Part shown: positions 14,984-23,812 of the stretch, one piece after another
How positions within the stretch are numbered: the first letter of the stretch is position 1
Layout of the letters: every line of letters starts with the position of its first letter
From: Actinosynnema sp042752395
Lineage (GTDB): Bacteria; Actinomycetota; Actinomycetes; Mycobacteriales; Pseudonocardiaceae
Direction: 5' to 3'
DNA: 64,000 bases
NCBI RefSeq assembly: GCF_042752395.1
Contig: NZ_JBHYXZ010000016.1
Location: 1 to 64,000, forward strand
Program-made: the position numbers and the translations under genes
The notes under the pieces: model-generated
What the model was told of the DNA's origin: nothing
Databases searched by the model: none
What the model saw: the letters and a program-made list of their open reading frames with translations, nothing else

Positions 14984-16200
14984 TTCGACTCTCCGTTCCA
15001 GTGGGGGTTCTCCCAGATCACGGTGCCGCCCATGCCGATGCCGATGCACATGGTGGTGATGCCGTAGCGCACGTCCGGGCGCTCGGCGAACTGCCGCGAG
15101 AGCTGGGTCATCAGGCGCACGCCGGAGGACGCCAGCGGGTGGCCGGTGGCGATCGCGCCACCCCACTGGTTGACCCGCGGGTCGTCGTCGGCGATGCCGA
15201 AGTGGTCGAGGAAGGCGAGCACCTGCACGGCGAACGCCTCGTTGATCTCGAACAGGCCGATGTCGTCGATGGTGAGGCCGGCGCGCTTGAGCGCCTTCTC
15301 CGTGGCCGGCACCGGTCCGATGCCCATGACCTCGGGCTCGACGCCCAGGAACGAGTAGCCCACCAGGCGCATGCCGATCGGCAGGCCCAGCTCGCGGGCG
15401 GTCTCCTCGTCGGCCAGGATGCAGCCCGTCGCGCCGTCGTTCAGGCCCGCCGCGTTGCCCGCGGTGACCCGGCCGTGCGGGCGGAACGGCGTCTTGAGCT
15501 TGGCCAGGTCCTCGACCGTGGTGCCGGGGCGGGGCGGCTCGTCGGCGGTGGCCAGGCCCCAGCCGTGCTCGGCGGACCGGGTCGCGACCGGCACCAGCTC
15601 CGGGCCGATCTTGCCGTTCTTCACCGCGTCGGCGTACTTGGCCTGCGAGGCCGCCGCGTACGCGTCCGCGCGCTCCTTGGTGAGGTGCGGGAAGCGGTCG
15701 TGCAGGTTCTCCGCCGTGGAGCCCATGACGAGCGCGGACGGGTCCACGATCTTGTCGGACAGGAACCGCGGGTTCGGGTCCACGCCCTCGCCCATCGGGT
15801 GCCGGCCCATGTGCTCGACACCGCCGGCGATCACCACGTCGTACGCGCCGAACGCGATGCCGCTGGCGGACGTCGTCACGGCCGTCATCGCGCCCGCGCA
15901 CATGCGGTCCACCGCGTAGCCCGGCACCGACTTGGGCAGGCCGGCGAGCAGCGCGGCGGTCCGGCCGATGGTCAGGCCCTGGTCGCCGATCTGCGTGGTG
16001 GCCGCGATGGCCACCTCGTCGACCCGTTCCGGTGGCAGCTCGGGGTGGCGGCGCAGCAGCTCGCGGATCACCTTGACGACCAGGTCGTCGGCACGGGTCT
16101 CCGCGAAGATCCCCTTGGGGCCGGCCTTGCCGAACGGCGTGCGCCCGCCGTCCACGAAGACCACGTTCCGAACGCGTGCCGGCGCTTCTGGTGCGGCCAC
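14980..16200 (-). CDS. Acetyl-CoA acyltransferase (3-ketoacyl-CoA thiolase), FadA/FadI-like
   Basis: 406 residues, full thiolase length. The nucleophile Cys lies in DRMCAGAMTAVTTSASG, the His in INEAFAVQ and GGAIATGHPLASSG, and the second active-site Cys in GITTMCIGIGMGGT. It cleaves 3-ketoacyl-CoA to acetyl-CoA and a shortened acyl-CoA. GTG 16200 is the start: GGAGGAG stands 6 bases before it; longer versions begin inside the promoter region. It is the first gene of a two-gene beta-oxidation operon with fadJ. Two TACCG-type palindromes upstream suggest control by a TetR-type fatty acid regulator. Confidence 0.95.
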   Translation of the reverse strand: MAAPEAPARVRNVVFVDGGRTPFGKAGPKGIFAETRADDLVVKVIRELLRRHPELPPERVDEVAIAATTQIGDQGLTIGRTAALLAGLPKSVPGYAVDRMCAGAMTAVTTSASGIAFGAYDVVIAGGVEHMGRHPMGEGVDPNPRFLSDKIVDPSALVMGSTAENLHDRFPHLTKERADAYAAASQAKYADAVKNGKIGPELVPVATRSAEHGWGLATADEPPRPGTTVEDLAKLKTPFRPHGRVTAGNAAGLNDGATGCILADEETARELGLPIGMRLVGYSFLGVEPEVMGIGPVPATEKALKRAGLTIDDIGLFEINEAFAVQVLAFLDHFGIADDDPRVNQWGGAIATGHPLASSGVRLMTQLSRQFAERPDVRYGITTMCIGIGMGGTVIWENPHWNGESK

Positions 16201-16253
16201 GGCGTCTCCTCCGCTTGTGGTGACGATTCGCCCGAGCGGTCGGGCGCGAGTCC

Positions 16254-16298
16254 TACCGATCGGTAACACAACTCTAGTCCCTGTTACCGACCGGTAAC
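16254..16298. promoter_or_regulatory. Paired palindromic operator upstream of the fadA-fadJ operon
   Basis: TACCGATCGGTA (16254-16265) is a perfect 12-bp palindrome and GTTACCGACCGGTAAC (16283-16298) a near-perfect 16-bp one. Their starts are 29 bases apart and both share the TACCGRYCGGTA core. Sites of this shape are bound by TetR-family repressors of lipid catabolism. The regulator gene is not adjacent, so its identity is unknown. Confidence 0.7.
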
Positions 16299-16412
16299 CA
16301 CAGAGGTTGCCCTGTTCGCTCGGTCACAGCCGCCCGGACCGCCGGGAACAACCCGAACGGGAACGAAACGACCGGCCGACCGCGACCGGGATCCCGTCCG
16401 CCCGCCGCACCC

Positions 16413-16648
16413 AACGCGCGTGTCCTACCCCCAGAACGCGCGTGTCCTACGTCCAGAACGCGCGTGTCCTACGTCCGGAACGCGAGAGTCCTACGTCCGG
16501 AACGCGAGAGTCCTACGTTGAGAACGCGAGAGTCCTACGTTCGGAACACCCGAGTTCACCACTCAGCGCGATCGGCCGCGTTCCGAGCGTTCAACTCGGG
16601 GTGCGTGAACGTAGGACACACGCGTTCCGAACGTAGGACTCGCGCGGT
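16413..16648. repeat. 22-bp tandem repeat array with inverted copies
   Basis: Six head-to-tail 22-bp units fill 16413-16544 without spacers. Each is AACGCGNGNGTCCTACGT plus four variable bases; the first three units read GCGTGTCC and the next three GAGAGTCC, so the array contains two subtypes. After a degenerate section (16545-16604), two inverted 22-bp units (16605-16626 and 16627-16648) face the array and run up to the stop codon of the RNase D gene. The transcript could fold into a long hairpin. The unit length is not a multiple of three and no gene crosses it. Confidence 0.85.
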
Positions 16649-17998
16649 CAGGTGGGTTGGGTCAGGGCCTCGGAGAGGACGGTCGCGGTCAGGGCGACCT
16701 GCCAGTTGCGGGCGCCGCCCTCGCGCAGGGTGGCGGCCACGCCCTCGGGCGAGGTGTCGGCCGGCGGCTGCCAGCACGTGCGCCGCACCAGGTCGGGCAG
16801 CAGCAGGTTCTCCACCGGCAGGGTGTTGGCCTCGGCGACCGCCGTCAACGCCGTCCTGGCGGCCGCCAGGCGGGCCGCGGCGGCCGGGTCCTTGTCCGCC
16901 CAGCGGTTGGCGGGCGGCGGGCCGTCGTGCTGCTGCGCCGCCTCCGGCAGCTGGTTGCGGGGAAGTGCGGCGGCACGCTGCAACGCGCCCAGCCACACCC
17001 CGACCATGCGCCGCTGCGCCCGCCCCCGGAACACGGGCAGCGCCGACAGGGCGGCCTCGTCCGCGGGGTTGCGCACGGCGGCTTCGACCAGCGCCGAGTC
17101 CGGCAGCACCCGGCCCGGCGCGATGTCGCGCTCACGGGCCACCGCGTCCCGCGCCTCCCACAGCGCCCGCACCGCGGCCAACTGCCGCGGGCTGCGGATC
17201 CGGTGGATGCCCGACGTGCGCCGCCACGGCTCCGCGCGCGGGCGCGGCAGGGGAGCCGTGCGGGCCGCCTCGAACTCCTCGAGCGCCCACTCCAGCTTCC
17301 CCTGCCGCTTGAGCTCCTGTTCGAGCACGTCACGCAGCTCGACCAGCAGTTCGACGTCGAGCGCGGCGTAGTTCAGCCAGTCGGCGGGAAGGGGGCGGCG
17401 CGACCAGTCGGCCGCGCCGTGCCCCTTCTCCAACCGGTAGCCCAACAGCCGCTCGACGAGCGTGCCCAGCGCCACCCGCTCGAACCCGGCCAGCCTGCCC
17501 GCCAGCTCGGTGTCGAACAACGCGCTCGGACGCAGCCCGAGTTCGGCGAGGCACGGCAGGTCCTGCGACGCCGCGTGCAACACCCACTCGGTCCCGTCCA
17601 GCGCCTCGACCAGCGGATCGAGCCGGCCGCCGAGGGCGATCGGGTCGACCAGCACGGTCCCGGCGCCTTCCCGGCGCAGTTGCACCAGGTAAGCGCGTTG
17701 CGAGTAGCGGTATCCCGAGGCTCGCTCGGTGTCCACCGCAACCGGACCCTTGGGGGCGGGCGGGGGGGGCGCGGCACGCCCGGGGGGACGTGGGGGGGCG
17801 CCGACAGGGCGGAACCCCGCCACGGGGTGCACCCCNNNNNNNNNNCCCCGCGCCCCGCGGCCGCGCGGGGCGGCCGCCCGCCCCCCCCCCCGCCGACGGT
17901 GCGTCGGCGACGACAGGCGGAACCCCGTCAGCGGGTTCCACCAGCGGCACCGGATCAGCACCGGTTGGTTCGGTTGGCTCGTCGGAGGGTACGTCCAC
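16648..17998 (-). CDS. Ribonuclease D-like 3'-5' exoribonuclease, broken by an assembly gap
   Basis: The C-terminal part (16648 to about 17740) reads as RNase D: VAVDTERASGYRYSQRAYL (DEDD motif I), LHAASQDLPCLAELGL (motif II), NYAALDVELLVELRDVL (motif III), then two HRDC-like domains (TSGIHRIRSPRQLAAVRALW and later). The N-terminus MDVPSDEPTEPTG...PADGVPPVV is readable from GTG 17998 but in another frame. Between them lies a G/C-homopolymer stretch with ten N. The frameshift is therefore almost certainly assembly damage, not a real mutation. RNase D trims stable RNA 3' ends. Its stop touches the 22-bp repeat array. Confidence 0.85.
17836..17845. other. Assembly gap (10 N) inside low-quality G/C stretch
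   Basis: Ten N flanked by about 17740-17895 of runs of C and G. Sequence here cannot be trusted; it falls inside the N-terminal coding region of RNase D. Confidence 0.95.
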
Positions 17999-18065
17999 GG
18001 CGGAAGACCCTACGACGAACGCACCACTCGCGGGTGTGTTCGGCCGGTTCAGTGTGCCGACCTGC

Positions 18066-18782
18066 TCAGCGGATCACGCCGGCACGCATGGCCAGCGCGA
18101 CCATCTGAGCCCGATCGCCGGTGCCCAGCTTGCGCCCGATCCGCGACAGGTGGCTCTTCACCGTCAGCGCGGAAAGGCTGAGCGCTTCGCCGATCTCCTT
18201 GTTGCTCTGGCCATCGGCGACCAGCTGGAGGACCTCGACCTCACGCGCGGAGAGTTCCCGCGGCGTGTTGTCGGTGCCCGGCACCCTCGTGCCCGCGGCA
18301 AGCACGGGCGCGACGCTCGGGTCCGCGTAGACGCCCCCGTCGAGGACCCTGCGCACCCCGTCGGTGACCACCATCGGCGAGGCGGACTTCAGCAGGTACG
18401 CCTGGGCGCCCGCCTGGAAGGCCGACCTGACCGCGTAGGGGTCGTCGGAGGACGCGAGGACCACGATGCGGGGCCAGCCCTGGGCACGGAGTTCCGTGAC
18501 CAGGTCGATGCCGGTGCCATCCGGCAGACCCAGATCGAGGATCGCGAGGTCGCACGGTCCGGTGGCGAGTGCCCGCGCCCGAGCCTCCGCAACCGAAGCC
18601 GCCTCATGCACTGTCCCGGCTCCCATCTGGGTGAGCCGAGCCGATATCGCCTCCCTCAGCAGTGGGTGGTCGTCGACCACCAGCACTGAAAAAAGCTCCT
18701 CCCGCGGGTGCGGGACCATGTTCGCCGGCAACGTGCCGGCTGGCGTGGTACGAACGGCCTGACCTAAGCCGACGGCAGCCAC
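18066..18782 (-). CDS. NarL/LuxR-family response regulator with a TTA codon
   Basis: 238 residues. A receiver domain (about 32-150) has VLVVDDHPLLREAI, the phospho-acceptor Asp in DLAILDLGLPDGTG, and the Lys of AYLLKSASP. The C-terminal LuxR helix-turn-helix is ELSAREVEVLQLVADGQSNKEIG / LSALTVKSHLSRIGRKL. GTG 18782 is chosen because GGGAGGT lies just upstream; an internal ATG (18719) has no RBS. With this start, codon 6 is TTA (18765-18767), a rare codon read by the bldA tRNA in actinomycetes, hinting at developmental control of translation. No sensor kinase gene is adjacent. Confidence 0.92.
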   Translation of the reverse strand: MAAVGLGQAVRTTPAGTLPANMVPHPREELFSVLVVDDHPLLREAISARLTQMGAGTVHEAASVAEARARALATGPCDLAILDLGLPDGTGIDLVTELRAQGWPRIVVLASSDDPYAVRSAFQAGAQAYLLKSASPMVVTDGVRRVLDGGVYADPSVAPVLAAGTRVPGTDNTPRELSAREVEVLQLVADGQSNKEIGEALSLSALTVKSHLSRIGRKLGTGDRAQMVALAMRAGVIR

Positions 18783-18940
18783 GTCACTACCTCCCTGGAG
18801 TCGGTCGTGCCCCCCGACCGGCACCGGGACTTTCGTCCAATCAGCCGCGCCACTGATCGACCGAAAGTGGTGTCGTCTGGGGCAGCGTAGCCGCCCAAGC
18901 GGGTCTACGGGACGATCAATCGGGTATCTATCCCGAATGA

Positions 18941-18983
18941 GTTGTCACTGTTGGCCTCCGTTGTCACACGATCGGCTGACAAC
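18941..18983. promoter_or_regulatory. GTTGTCA direct and inverted repeats before the dipeptidase gene
   Basis: GTTGTCAC occurs at 18941-18948 and 18960-18967 and the inverse TGACAAC at 18977-18983, within the 254-base divergent region between the response regulator and dipeptidase genes. It could be an operator array for either gene. No experimental family match is known to me. Confidence 0.4.
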
Positions 18984-19036
18984 TCGATCGAGGGCGTAAC
19001 GCGAACGGTTCTCACGACGACATCAAGGAGTTGCGG

Positions 19037-20200
19037 GTGGCGAGCACCACGGGTCGGGGCCGGGCCGAGGAACTGCTGGCCCGAGCGCCCCTCGCCGACG
19101 GGCACAACGACCTGCCGTGGGCTCTGCGGGACCTCACCTTCTCGGACGAGTTCGGTGAAAAGTCAACGGCGGTCGATCCGGTCTCGTGCGTCTCGGCCGT
19201 GGACCTGACCGTCCGGCAGCCCGCGCTGCAGACGGACCTGGTGCGGGCCCGCGAGGGCCGGTTGGGGATCCAGTTCTGGTCCGTCTGGGTCCCGTGCCGG
19301 CTGGCGGGCGACGCAGCCGTGACCGCCGTGCTGGAGCAGGTGGAGCTGGTGCACGCCCTCGCCGACCGCTACCCGGCGCACCTGCGCATCGCGACCACCG
19401 CCGACGAGGCCGAACGGGCCTTCCGGGACGGGCGGATAGCCTCCCTGATCGGCGCGGAGGGCGGACACAGCATCAACGGCTCGTTGGGCGTGTTGCGGGC
19501 GCTGCGGCGGCTCGGTGTCCGGTACATGACCCTCACCCACAACGAGAACACCGGGTGGGCCGACTCGGCGACCGACGAGCCGGTCCACGGCGGGCTGACC
19601 GACTTCGGGCGCGAGGTCGTGCGGGAGATGAACCGGCTCGGCATGCTGGTCGACCTGTCGCACGTCGCCCCGACCACGATGCGTGACGCCCTGGAGGTCT
19701 CGACACGCCCGGTCGTGTTCAGCCACTCGTCCTGCCGGGCGGTCGCCGACCACCCGCGCAACGTGCCGGACGACGTGCTGGCGCGGCTCCGGGACAACGA
19801 CGGCGTGTGCATGGTGACGTTCGTGCCGCAGTTCCTGTCGCAGGCGTACGTCGACTGGGACGCCCGGCTGCGGGCCGCGATGGAGGCGGCGGGGGAGAAC
19901 CACAACGACCTCGACGCCCGGCACCGGTTCGCGGACACCTGGCCCGACGCCGGCCCTACGCCGCGCGTGACCATGGACGACGTGCTGGCGCACCTCGACC
20001 ACGCGCGGGAGGTGGCGGGCATCGACCACATCGGGCTCGGCGGCGACTACGACGGGACGCGGAGCCTGCCGGAGGGCATGGAGGACGTCTCGTGCTACCC
20101 GGAGCTGATCGGCGCGCTGCTGGACCGGGGGTGGAGCGAGGACGACTGCGCCAAGCTCGCCGGCGGCAACGTGCTGCGGGTGCTCCGCGCCAACGACTGA
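19037..20200 (+). CDS. Membrane dipeptidase (peptidase family M19, renal dipeptidase type)
   Basis: About 387 residues. The binuclear zinc site is readable: His and Asp in ADGHNDLPW, bridging Glu in IGAEGGHSI, and His in DLSHVAPTT and FSHSSCRAV, with an Asp in IGLGGDYDGT near the C-terminus. M19 enzymes hydrolyse dipeptides, including some D-amino-acid ones; despite the name no signal peptide or anchor is seen here, so it should act in the cytoplasm. GTG 19037 follows AAGGAG (19025-19030) with a six-base spacer and is preferred over TTG 19031. Transcribed divergently from the response regulator. Confidence 0.93.
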   Translation: MASTTGRGRAEELLARAPLADGHNDLPWALRDLTFSDEFGEKSTAVDPVSCVSAVDLTVRQPALQTDLVRAREGRLGIQFWSVWVPCRLAGDAAVTAVLEQVELVHALADRYPAHLRIATTADEAERAFRDGRIASLIGAEGGHSINGSLGVLRALRRLGVRYMTLTHNENTGWADSATDEPVHGGLTDFGREVVREMNRLGMLVDLSHVAPTTMRDALEVSTRPVVFSHSSCRAVADHPRNVPDDVLARLRDNDGVCMVTFVPQFLSQAYVDWDARLRAAMEAAGENHNDLDARHRFADTWPDAGPTPRVTMDDVLAHLDHAREVAGIDHIGLGGDYDGTRSLPEGMEDVSCYPELIGALLDRGWSEDDCAKLAGGNVLRVLRAND

Positions 20201-20365
20201 CCCCGGCCTGACCCGGATCTCGCCGGCCCGGAGGTTCGTGGCGGGCGAGGAACGGTGATGCTCCCGGTCTTGGACGCCGGGGCTCGACCTGCGGGATCGG
20301 CGAGGGTCGGCGGCCCGGTGAAACCGGTCGGACCTGCGGGAACGGGCGGGACGGGGCGTGTGGCG

Positions 20366-20511
20366 GGATCTGCGGGCCGCGGGCGGGACGGGTCTTCCGC
20401 AGGATCTGCGGGCCGCCGGGCGAGACAGGTGCTCCGCAGGATCCGCGGGATTGAGCGGGACGGGTGTGCGGCGGAACCTTGCGGGGCTCAGGGCTCAGGG
20501 CTCAGGGCTCA
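20366..20511. repeat. Intergenic tandem repeats (about 36 bp x3 and GGGCTCA x4)
   Basis: Three imperfect 36-37-bp units start at 20366, 20402 and 20439, each opening GGATCTGCGGGCCGC-like. They are followed by four exact GGGCTCA heptamers (20484-20511). The whole 20201-20678 stretch lacks a convincing gene on either strand. Simple-sequence expansion is the likely origin; it separates the dipeptidase gene from the 3' end of the DUF3000 gene. Confidence 0.75.
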
Positions 20512-20678
20512 GGGCCTGGGGCTTGGGACCGGCGGGACGCTCGCGGTGGTCGAGCGATCGGCGCTGTCGCTCGCTGCCGCAGAGGTACCCCCCAGGGGAC
20601 CCCTGTCTTGATTCTGCCGGCTCGGGGCGACGGGAAGGGCTCGTCGGGCCGCCCCTGTGGACAACTCGACGCGGGCCG

Positions 20679-21215
20679 TCAGCGCAGCGTGCTCACGCCC
20701 ACCGGCGGCAGGCCCACGGCGGTGGCCATGACGTCGAAGAACGCGCTGCCGTGCGCGGCCAGCTCGGCGGTCCGAGCGGTCCACGAGGCGCGCAGTTCCA
20801 GGTCGTCCGTGCGGGCCGGGCCGGCGATGTCGCCGAACCGCGCCGACGAGGTCTGGGTGACGGTGCCGCCCAGCGCCAGGAACGCCGCCCCGGACACCTC
20901 CAGCGCCTCCACCAGCCACGACCAGCCGACCTCGGGCAGCAGCGGGTCGGCGGCGAGTTCCGCGTCCAGCTCCACCCGCACGTACGCGACCAGCCGGAAC
21001 ACCCCCGACCACGCCTCCACCCCGTCGGGGTCGTGCAGCAGCACGAGCCGTCCCGTGGACAGCTCGTCGGCGGGCCCGGTCACCTCCGCGGTCAGCGCGA
21101 AGGCCCAAGGCGCGAGCCGCTGCGGCGGGCGCACCTCGGTCAACTCCAGTTCGGGCCTGGTGCGCACCGACCGGAGCGTCGCCACCGCCCGCTGGAACAG
21201 TTCGGGCTCCGTCAC
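20679..21215 (-). CDS. DUF3000 family protein
   Basis: 178 residues matching the actinobacterial DUF3000 family: LFQRAVATLRSVRTRPELEL, RLAPWAFALTAEV, GRLVLLHDPDGVEAW and PEVGWSWLVEAL with a C-terminal SAFFDVMATAVGLPPVG. No signal peptide or membrane segment. Function unknown. The gene sits divergently beside hemE, a neighbourhood common in actinobacteria. A GTG at 21215 is the start. It is separated from hemE by about 100 bases that must hold both promoters. Confidence 0.9.
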   Translation of the reverse strand: MTEPELFQRAVATLRSVRTRPELELTEVRPPQRLAPWAFALTAEVTGPADELSTGRLVLLHDPDGVEAWSGVFRLVAYVRVELDAELAADPLLPEVGWSWLVEALEVSGAAFLALGGTVTQTSSARFGDIAGPARTDDLELRASWTARTAELAAHGSAFFDVMATAVGLPPVGVSTLR

Positions 21216-21314
21216 ACCACGGACTGTAGGCCCCTAAACCTCGGAACGTGAGCGCGGCACGCCGCGTCCCGGGACCGCACGCCCGAAGATGCCGACCGCC
21301 CACCCCGTGGGACG

Positions 21315-22367
21315 ATGGCGGGCGAGATGAACGACATCACCGAAGCCCCGTTGCTCGTCGCCGCGCGCGGCGGGAAGCCGTCACGCACCCCGGTCTGGTT
21401 CATGCGCCAGGCGGGCCGCTCCCTGCCCGAGTACCGCCGGCTGCGCGAAGGCACCGCGATGCTGGACGCCTGCCTCGACCCGGAGATGGTCTGCGAGATC
21501 ACCCTGCAGCCGGTCCGCCGCCACGACGTGGACGGCGCGATCCTGTTCTCCGACATCGTCGTGCCGCTCAAGGCCGCGGGCGTGGACCTGGACATCGTGC
21601 CGGGCACCGGGCCGGTGGTGGCCAAGCCGGTCCAGACCGCCGCCGACGTGCACGCCCTGCCCGAGCTGCACGAGGAGCAGGTGCGGCCGGTGGCCGACGC
21701 CATCGGGCTGCTCAACGACCGGCTCGGCGACGTGCCGCTGATCGGCTTCGCCGGCGCGCCGTTCACGCTGGCCTCCTACCTGGTCGAGGGCGGCCCGAGC
21801 AAGCACCACGAGCGCACCAAGGCGCTCATGCACGGCGACCCGGACCTGTGGCACGCGCTGCTGGACCGGCTGGCGGGCATCACCGCCGAGTTCCTGCGCG
21901 TGCAGGTCCGCGCGGGCGTCAAGGCGGTGCAGCTGTTCGACTCGTGGGCGGGCGCGCTGTCCGAGCGCGACTACCGCGAGTTCGTCCTGCCGCACTCCAC
22001 CCGGGTGCTGCAGAGCGTCGAAGGGGTGCCGCGCATCCACTTCGGCGTCGGCACGGGCGAGCTGCTGCCCGCGATGCGCGAGGCGGGCGCGGACGTGGTC
22101 GGCGTCGACTGGCGCACGCCGCTGGACGTGGCCGTGCGGCGGCTCGAACAGGCCGCGCCCCACCTGCCGAAACCGGTCGTGCAGGGCAACCTCGACCCGG
22201 CGCTGCTGTTCGCGGGCCTGCCCGCGCTGGAACGCGAGGTCGAGCGGATCAAGCGGGAGGGCCGCGCCGCCGCCGGGCACATCTTCAACCTCGGCCACGG
22301 CGTGCTGCCCGACACCGACCCCGACGTCATCACGCGGGCCGTCGAGCTGGTGCACCGGGCCGGATGA
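21315..22367 (+). CDS. hemE: Uroporphyrinogen decarboxylase
   Basis: 350 residues. Signature PVWFMRQAGRSLPEYR at the N-terminus supplies the active-site Arg residues, AILFSDIVVPLKAAG holds the catalytic Asp region, and GFAGAPFTLASYLVEGG and FNLGHGVLPDTDPD are the other family marks. It removes four carboxyl groups from uroporphyrinogen III to give coproporphyrinogen III. It opens the heme operon; its stop overlaps the next start (ATGA). ATG 21315 or 21327 may be the start; neither has a strong RBS. Confidence 0.96.
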   Translation: MAGEMNDITEAPLLVAARGGKPSRTPVWFMRQAGRSLPEYRRLREGTAMLDACLDPEMVCEITLQPVRRHDVDGAILFSDIVVPLKAAGVDLDIVPGTGPVVAKPVQTAADVHALPELHEEQVRPVADAIGLLNDRLGDVPLIGFAGAPFTLASYLVEGGPSKHHERTKALMHGDPDLWHALLDRLAGITAEFLRVQVRAGVKAVQLFDSWAGALSERDYREFVLPHSTRVLQSVEGVPRIHFGVGTGELLPAMREAGADVVGVDWRTPLDVAVRRLEQAAPHLPKPVVQGNLDPALLFAGLPALEREVERIKREGRAAAGHIFNLGHGVLPDTDPDVITRAVELVHRAG

Positions 22368-23812
22368 GCGCGACGCGGGTGGCGGTGGTCGGGGGCGGGC
22401 TCTCCGGCCTCGCCGCCGCGCACCGGCTGCGGCGGCTGCTCGGGCCGGACGCGGGGATCACCGTCGTCGAGCAGGCCGACCGGCTGGGCGGCAAGCTGCG
22501 CACCGTCGAGGTCGCCGGCGTGGCCTACGACGTGGGCGCGGAGGCGTTCCTGCACCGCCGCCCCGAGGCCGCCGACCTGGTCGCCGAGCTGGGCCTGGCC
22601 GACCGGGTCGTCCACCCGACGAAGGCCGCGGCGAGCGTCCACGCCGCCGGCGACACCAGGCCCATCCCGCCACGCACGCTGATGGGCGTCCCCGGATCGG
22701 TCGACACCGTGCGCGGGGTGCTGTCGCCGGAGGGCCTGCGCCGGGTCGCCGCCGAACCCGACCTCCCCCCGATCCGGCTGGCCGGCGCGGACGTGCCGGT
22801 GGGCGCGCTGCTGCGCGAGCGGTTCGGCCCCGAGGTGGACGCCCGGCTGGTCGGGCCGCTGCTCGGCGGCGTCTACGCGGGCCGCACCGACGTGCTCGGG
22901 CTGCGCGCGACCATGCCGCAACTGGCCGCTGCACTGGACGCGGGCGCGGGCTCGCTGCTGGCCGCCGCCGCGTCCGCCGTGCCCCCGCCGCCACCACCGG
23001 GTGTCACCCGACCGCCGGTCTTCGGCACCCTGAGCGACGGCCTGTCCACGCTGGTGGCACGCCTGGCGCAGGCGTCCGGGGCCGCGATCAGGCTCGGCCT
23101 GCCGGTGCGCGCCCTGACCCGGCTCGACCGGGGGTGGCGGCTGGAGATCGGTTCCGCCGCCGCGCCGGAACACCTGGACGTGGACGGCGTCGTGCTGGCC
23201 GTGCCCGCGCCCGCGGCCCGCAGGCTGCTCGCCGACGTCGCGCCCGCCGCGTCCCGCCGCTACGCCGAGGTCGAGCTGGCGTCGATGGCGGTGGTGGCGC
23301 TGGCCCTGCCGCCCGGCACGGCGCTGCCCGAGCGGTCCGGCGTGCTGCTGGCCGAGGGCGAGCGGGACGCCGACGGCGTGCCGTTCACCGCGAAGGCGTT
23401 CACCTTCTCCAGCCGCAAGTGGGCGCACCTGGCCGGCGGCCCGGTGCTGGTGCGCGGCAGCGTCGGCCGGCACGGCGAGACCCACCTGCTCCAGCGCGAC
23501 GACGACGAGCTGGTCGCCGCCGTCCGGGACGACCTGCGCCGGCTGACCGGCGTCACGGCCGAGCCGATCGACACCGCCGTCACCCGCTGGGGTGGCGGCC
23601 TGCCGCAGTACGGGGTGGGCCACCTCGACCTGGTGCGGGGCATCGAGGACGCGGTCGCCGAGGTGCCCGGCCTGGCCGTGGCGGGCGCCACGCTGCACGG
23701 CGTCGGCCTGCCCGCGTGCGTCGCGACGGGCCACGCGGCGGCCGCCCGTGTCGCCGCTCACGTGCTCGGCCCGGTCCGCCGGGTGAGAGGATTGGACCCA
23801 TGGCCCGCCTGA
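22364..23812 (+). CDS. hemY: Coproporphyrinogen/protoporphyrinogen oxidase (HemY/CgoX type)
   Basis: 482 residues of a flavoprotein oxidase. The FAD-binding dinucleotide fold is at the start (VAVVGGGLSGLAAAHRL, then VVEQADRLGGKLRT), and the C-terminal FAD motif is LAVAGATLHGVGLPACVATGHAAA. With hemQ next door the enzyme should make coproporphyrin III in the coproporphyrin-dependent route used by actinobacteria. ATG 22364 overlaps the hemE stop; its own end overlaps hemQ by 13 bases. Confidence 0.95.
   Translation: MSATRVAVVGGGLSGLAAAHRLRRLLGPDAGITVVEQADRLGGKLRTVEVAGVAYDVGAEAFLHRRPEAADLVAELGLADRVVHPTKAAASVHAAGDTRPIPPRTLMGVPGSVDTVRGVLSPEGLRRVAAEPDLPPIRLAGADVPVGALLRERFGPEVDARLVGPLLGGVYAGRTDVLGLRATMPQLAAALDAGAGSLLAAAASAVPPPPPPGVTRPPVFGTLSDGLSTLVARLAQASGAAIRLGLPVRALTRLDRGWRLEIGSAAAPEHLDVDGVVLAVPAPAARRLLADVAPAASRRYAEVELASMAVVALALPPGTALPERSGVLLAEGERDADGVPFTAKAFTFSSRKWAHLAGGPVLVRGSVGRHGETHLLQRDDDELVAAVRDDLRRLTGVTAEPIDTAVTRWGGGLPQYGVGHLDLVRGIEDAVAEVPGLAVAGATLHGVGLPACVATGHAAAARVAAHVLGPVRRVRGLDPWPA

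Noticed and set aside
12872..15901. Single fused thiolase-FadJ protein
   Set aside because: The thiolase has its own frame ending in TGA that overlaps the fadJ GTG start; the upstream extension is a shadow.
16413..16544. CRISPR array
   Set aside because: Units are contiguous with no spacers between them and no cas gene is nearby.
16307..16636. Open frame through the 22-bp repeats giving a repeated protein (RVLRPER-like)
   Set aside because: The 22-bp unit is not a multiple of three, so the apparent repeats cycle through frames; no RBS, no domain, and inverted copies argue for a DNA/RNA feature.
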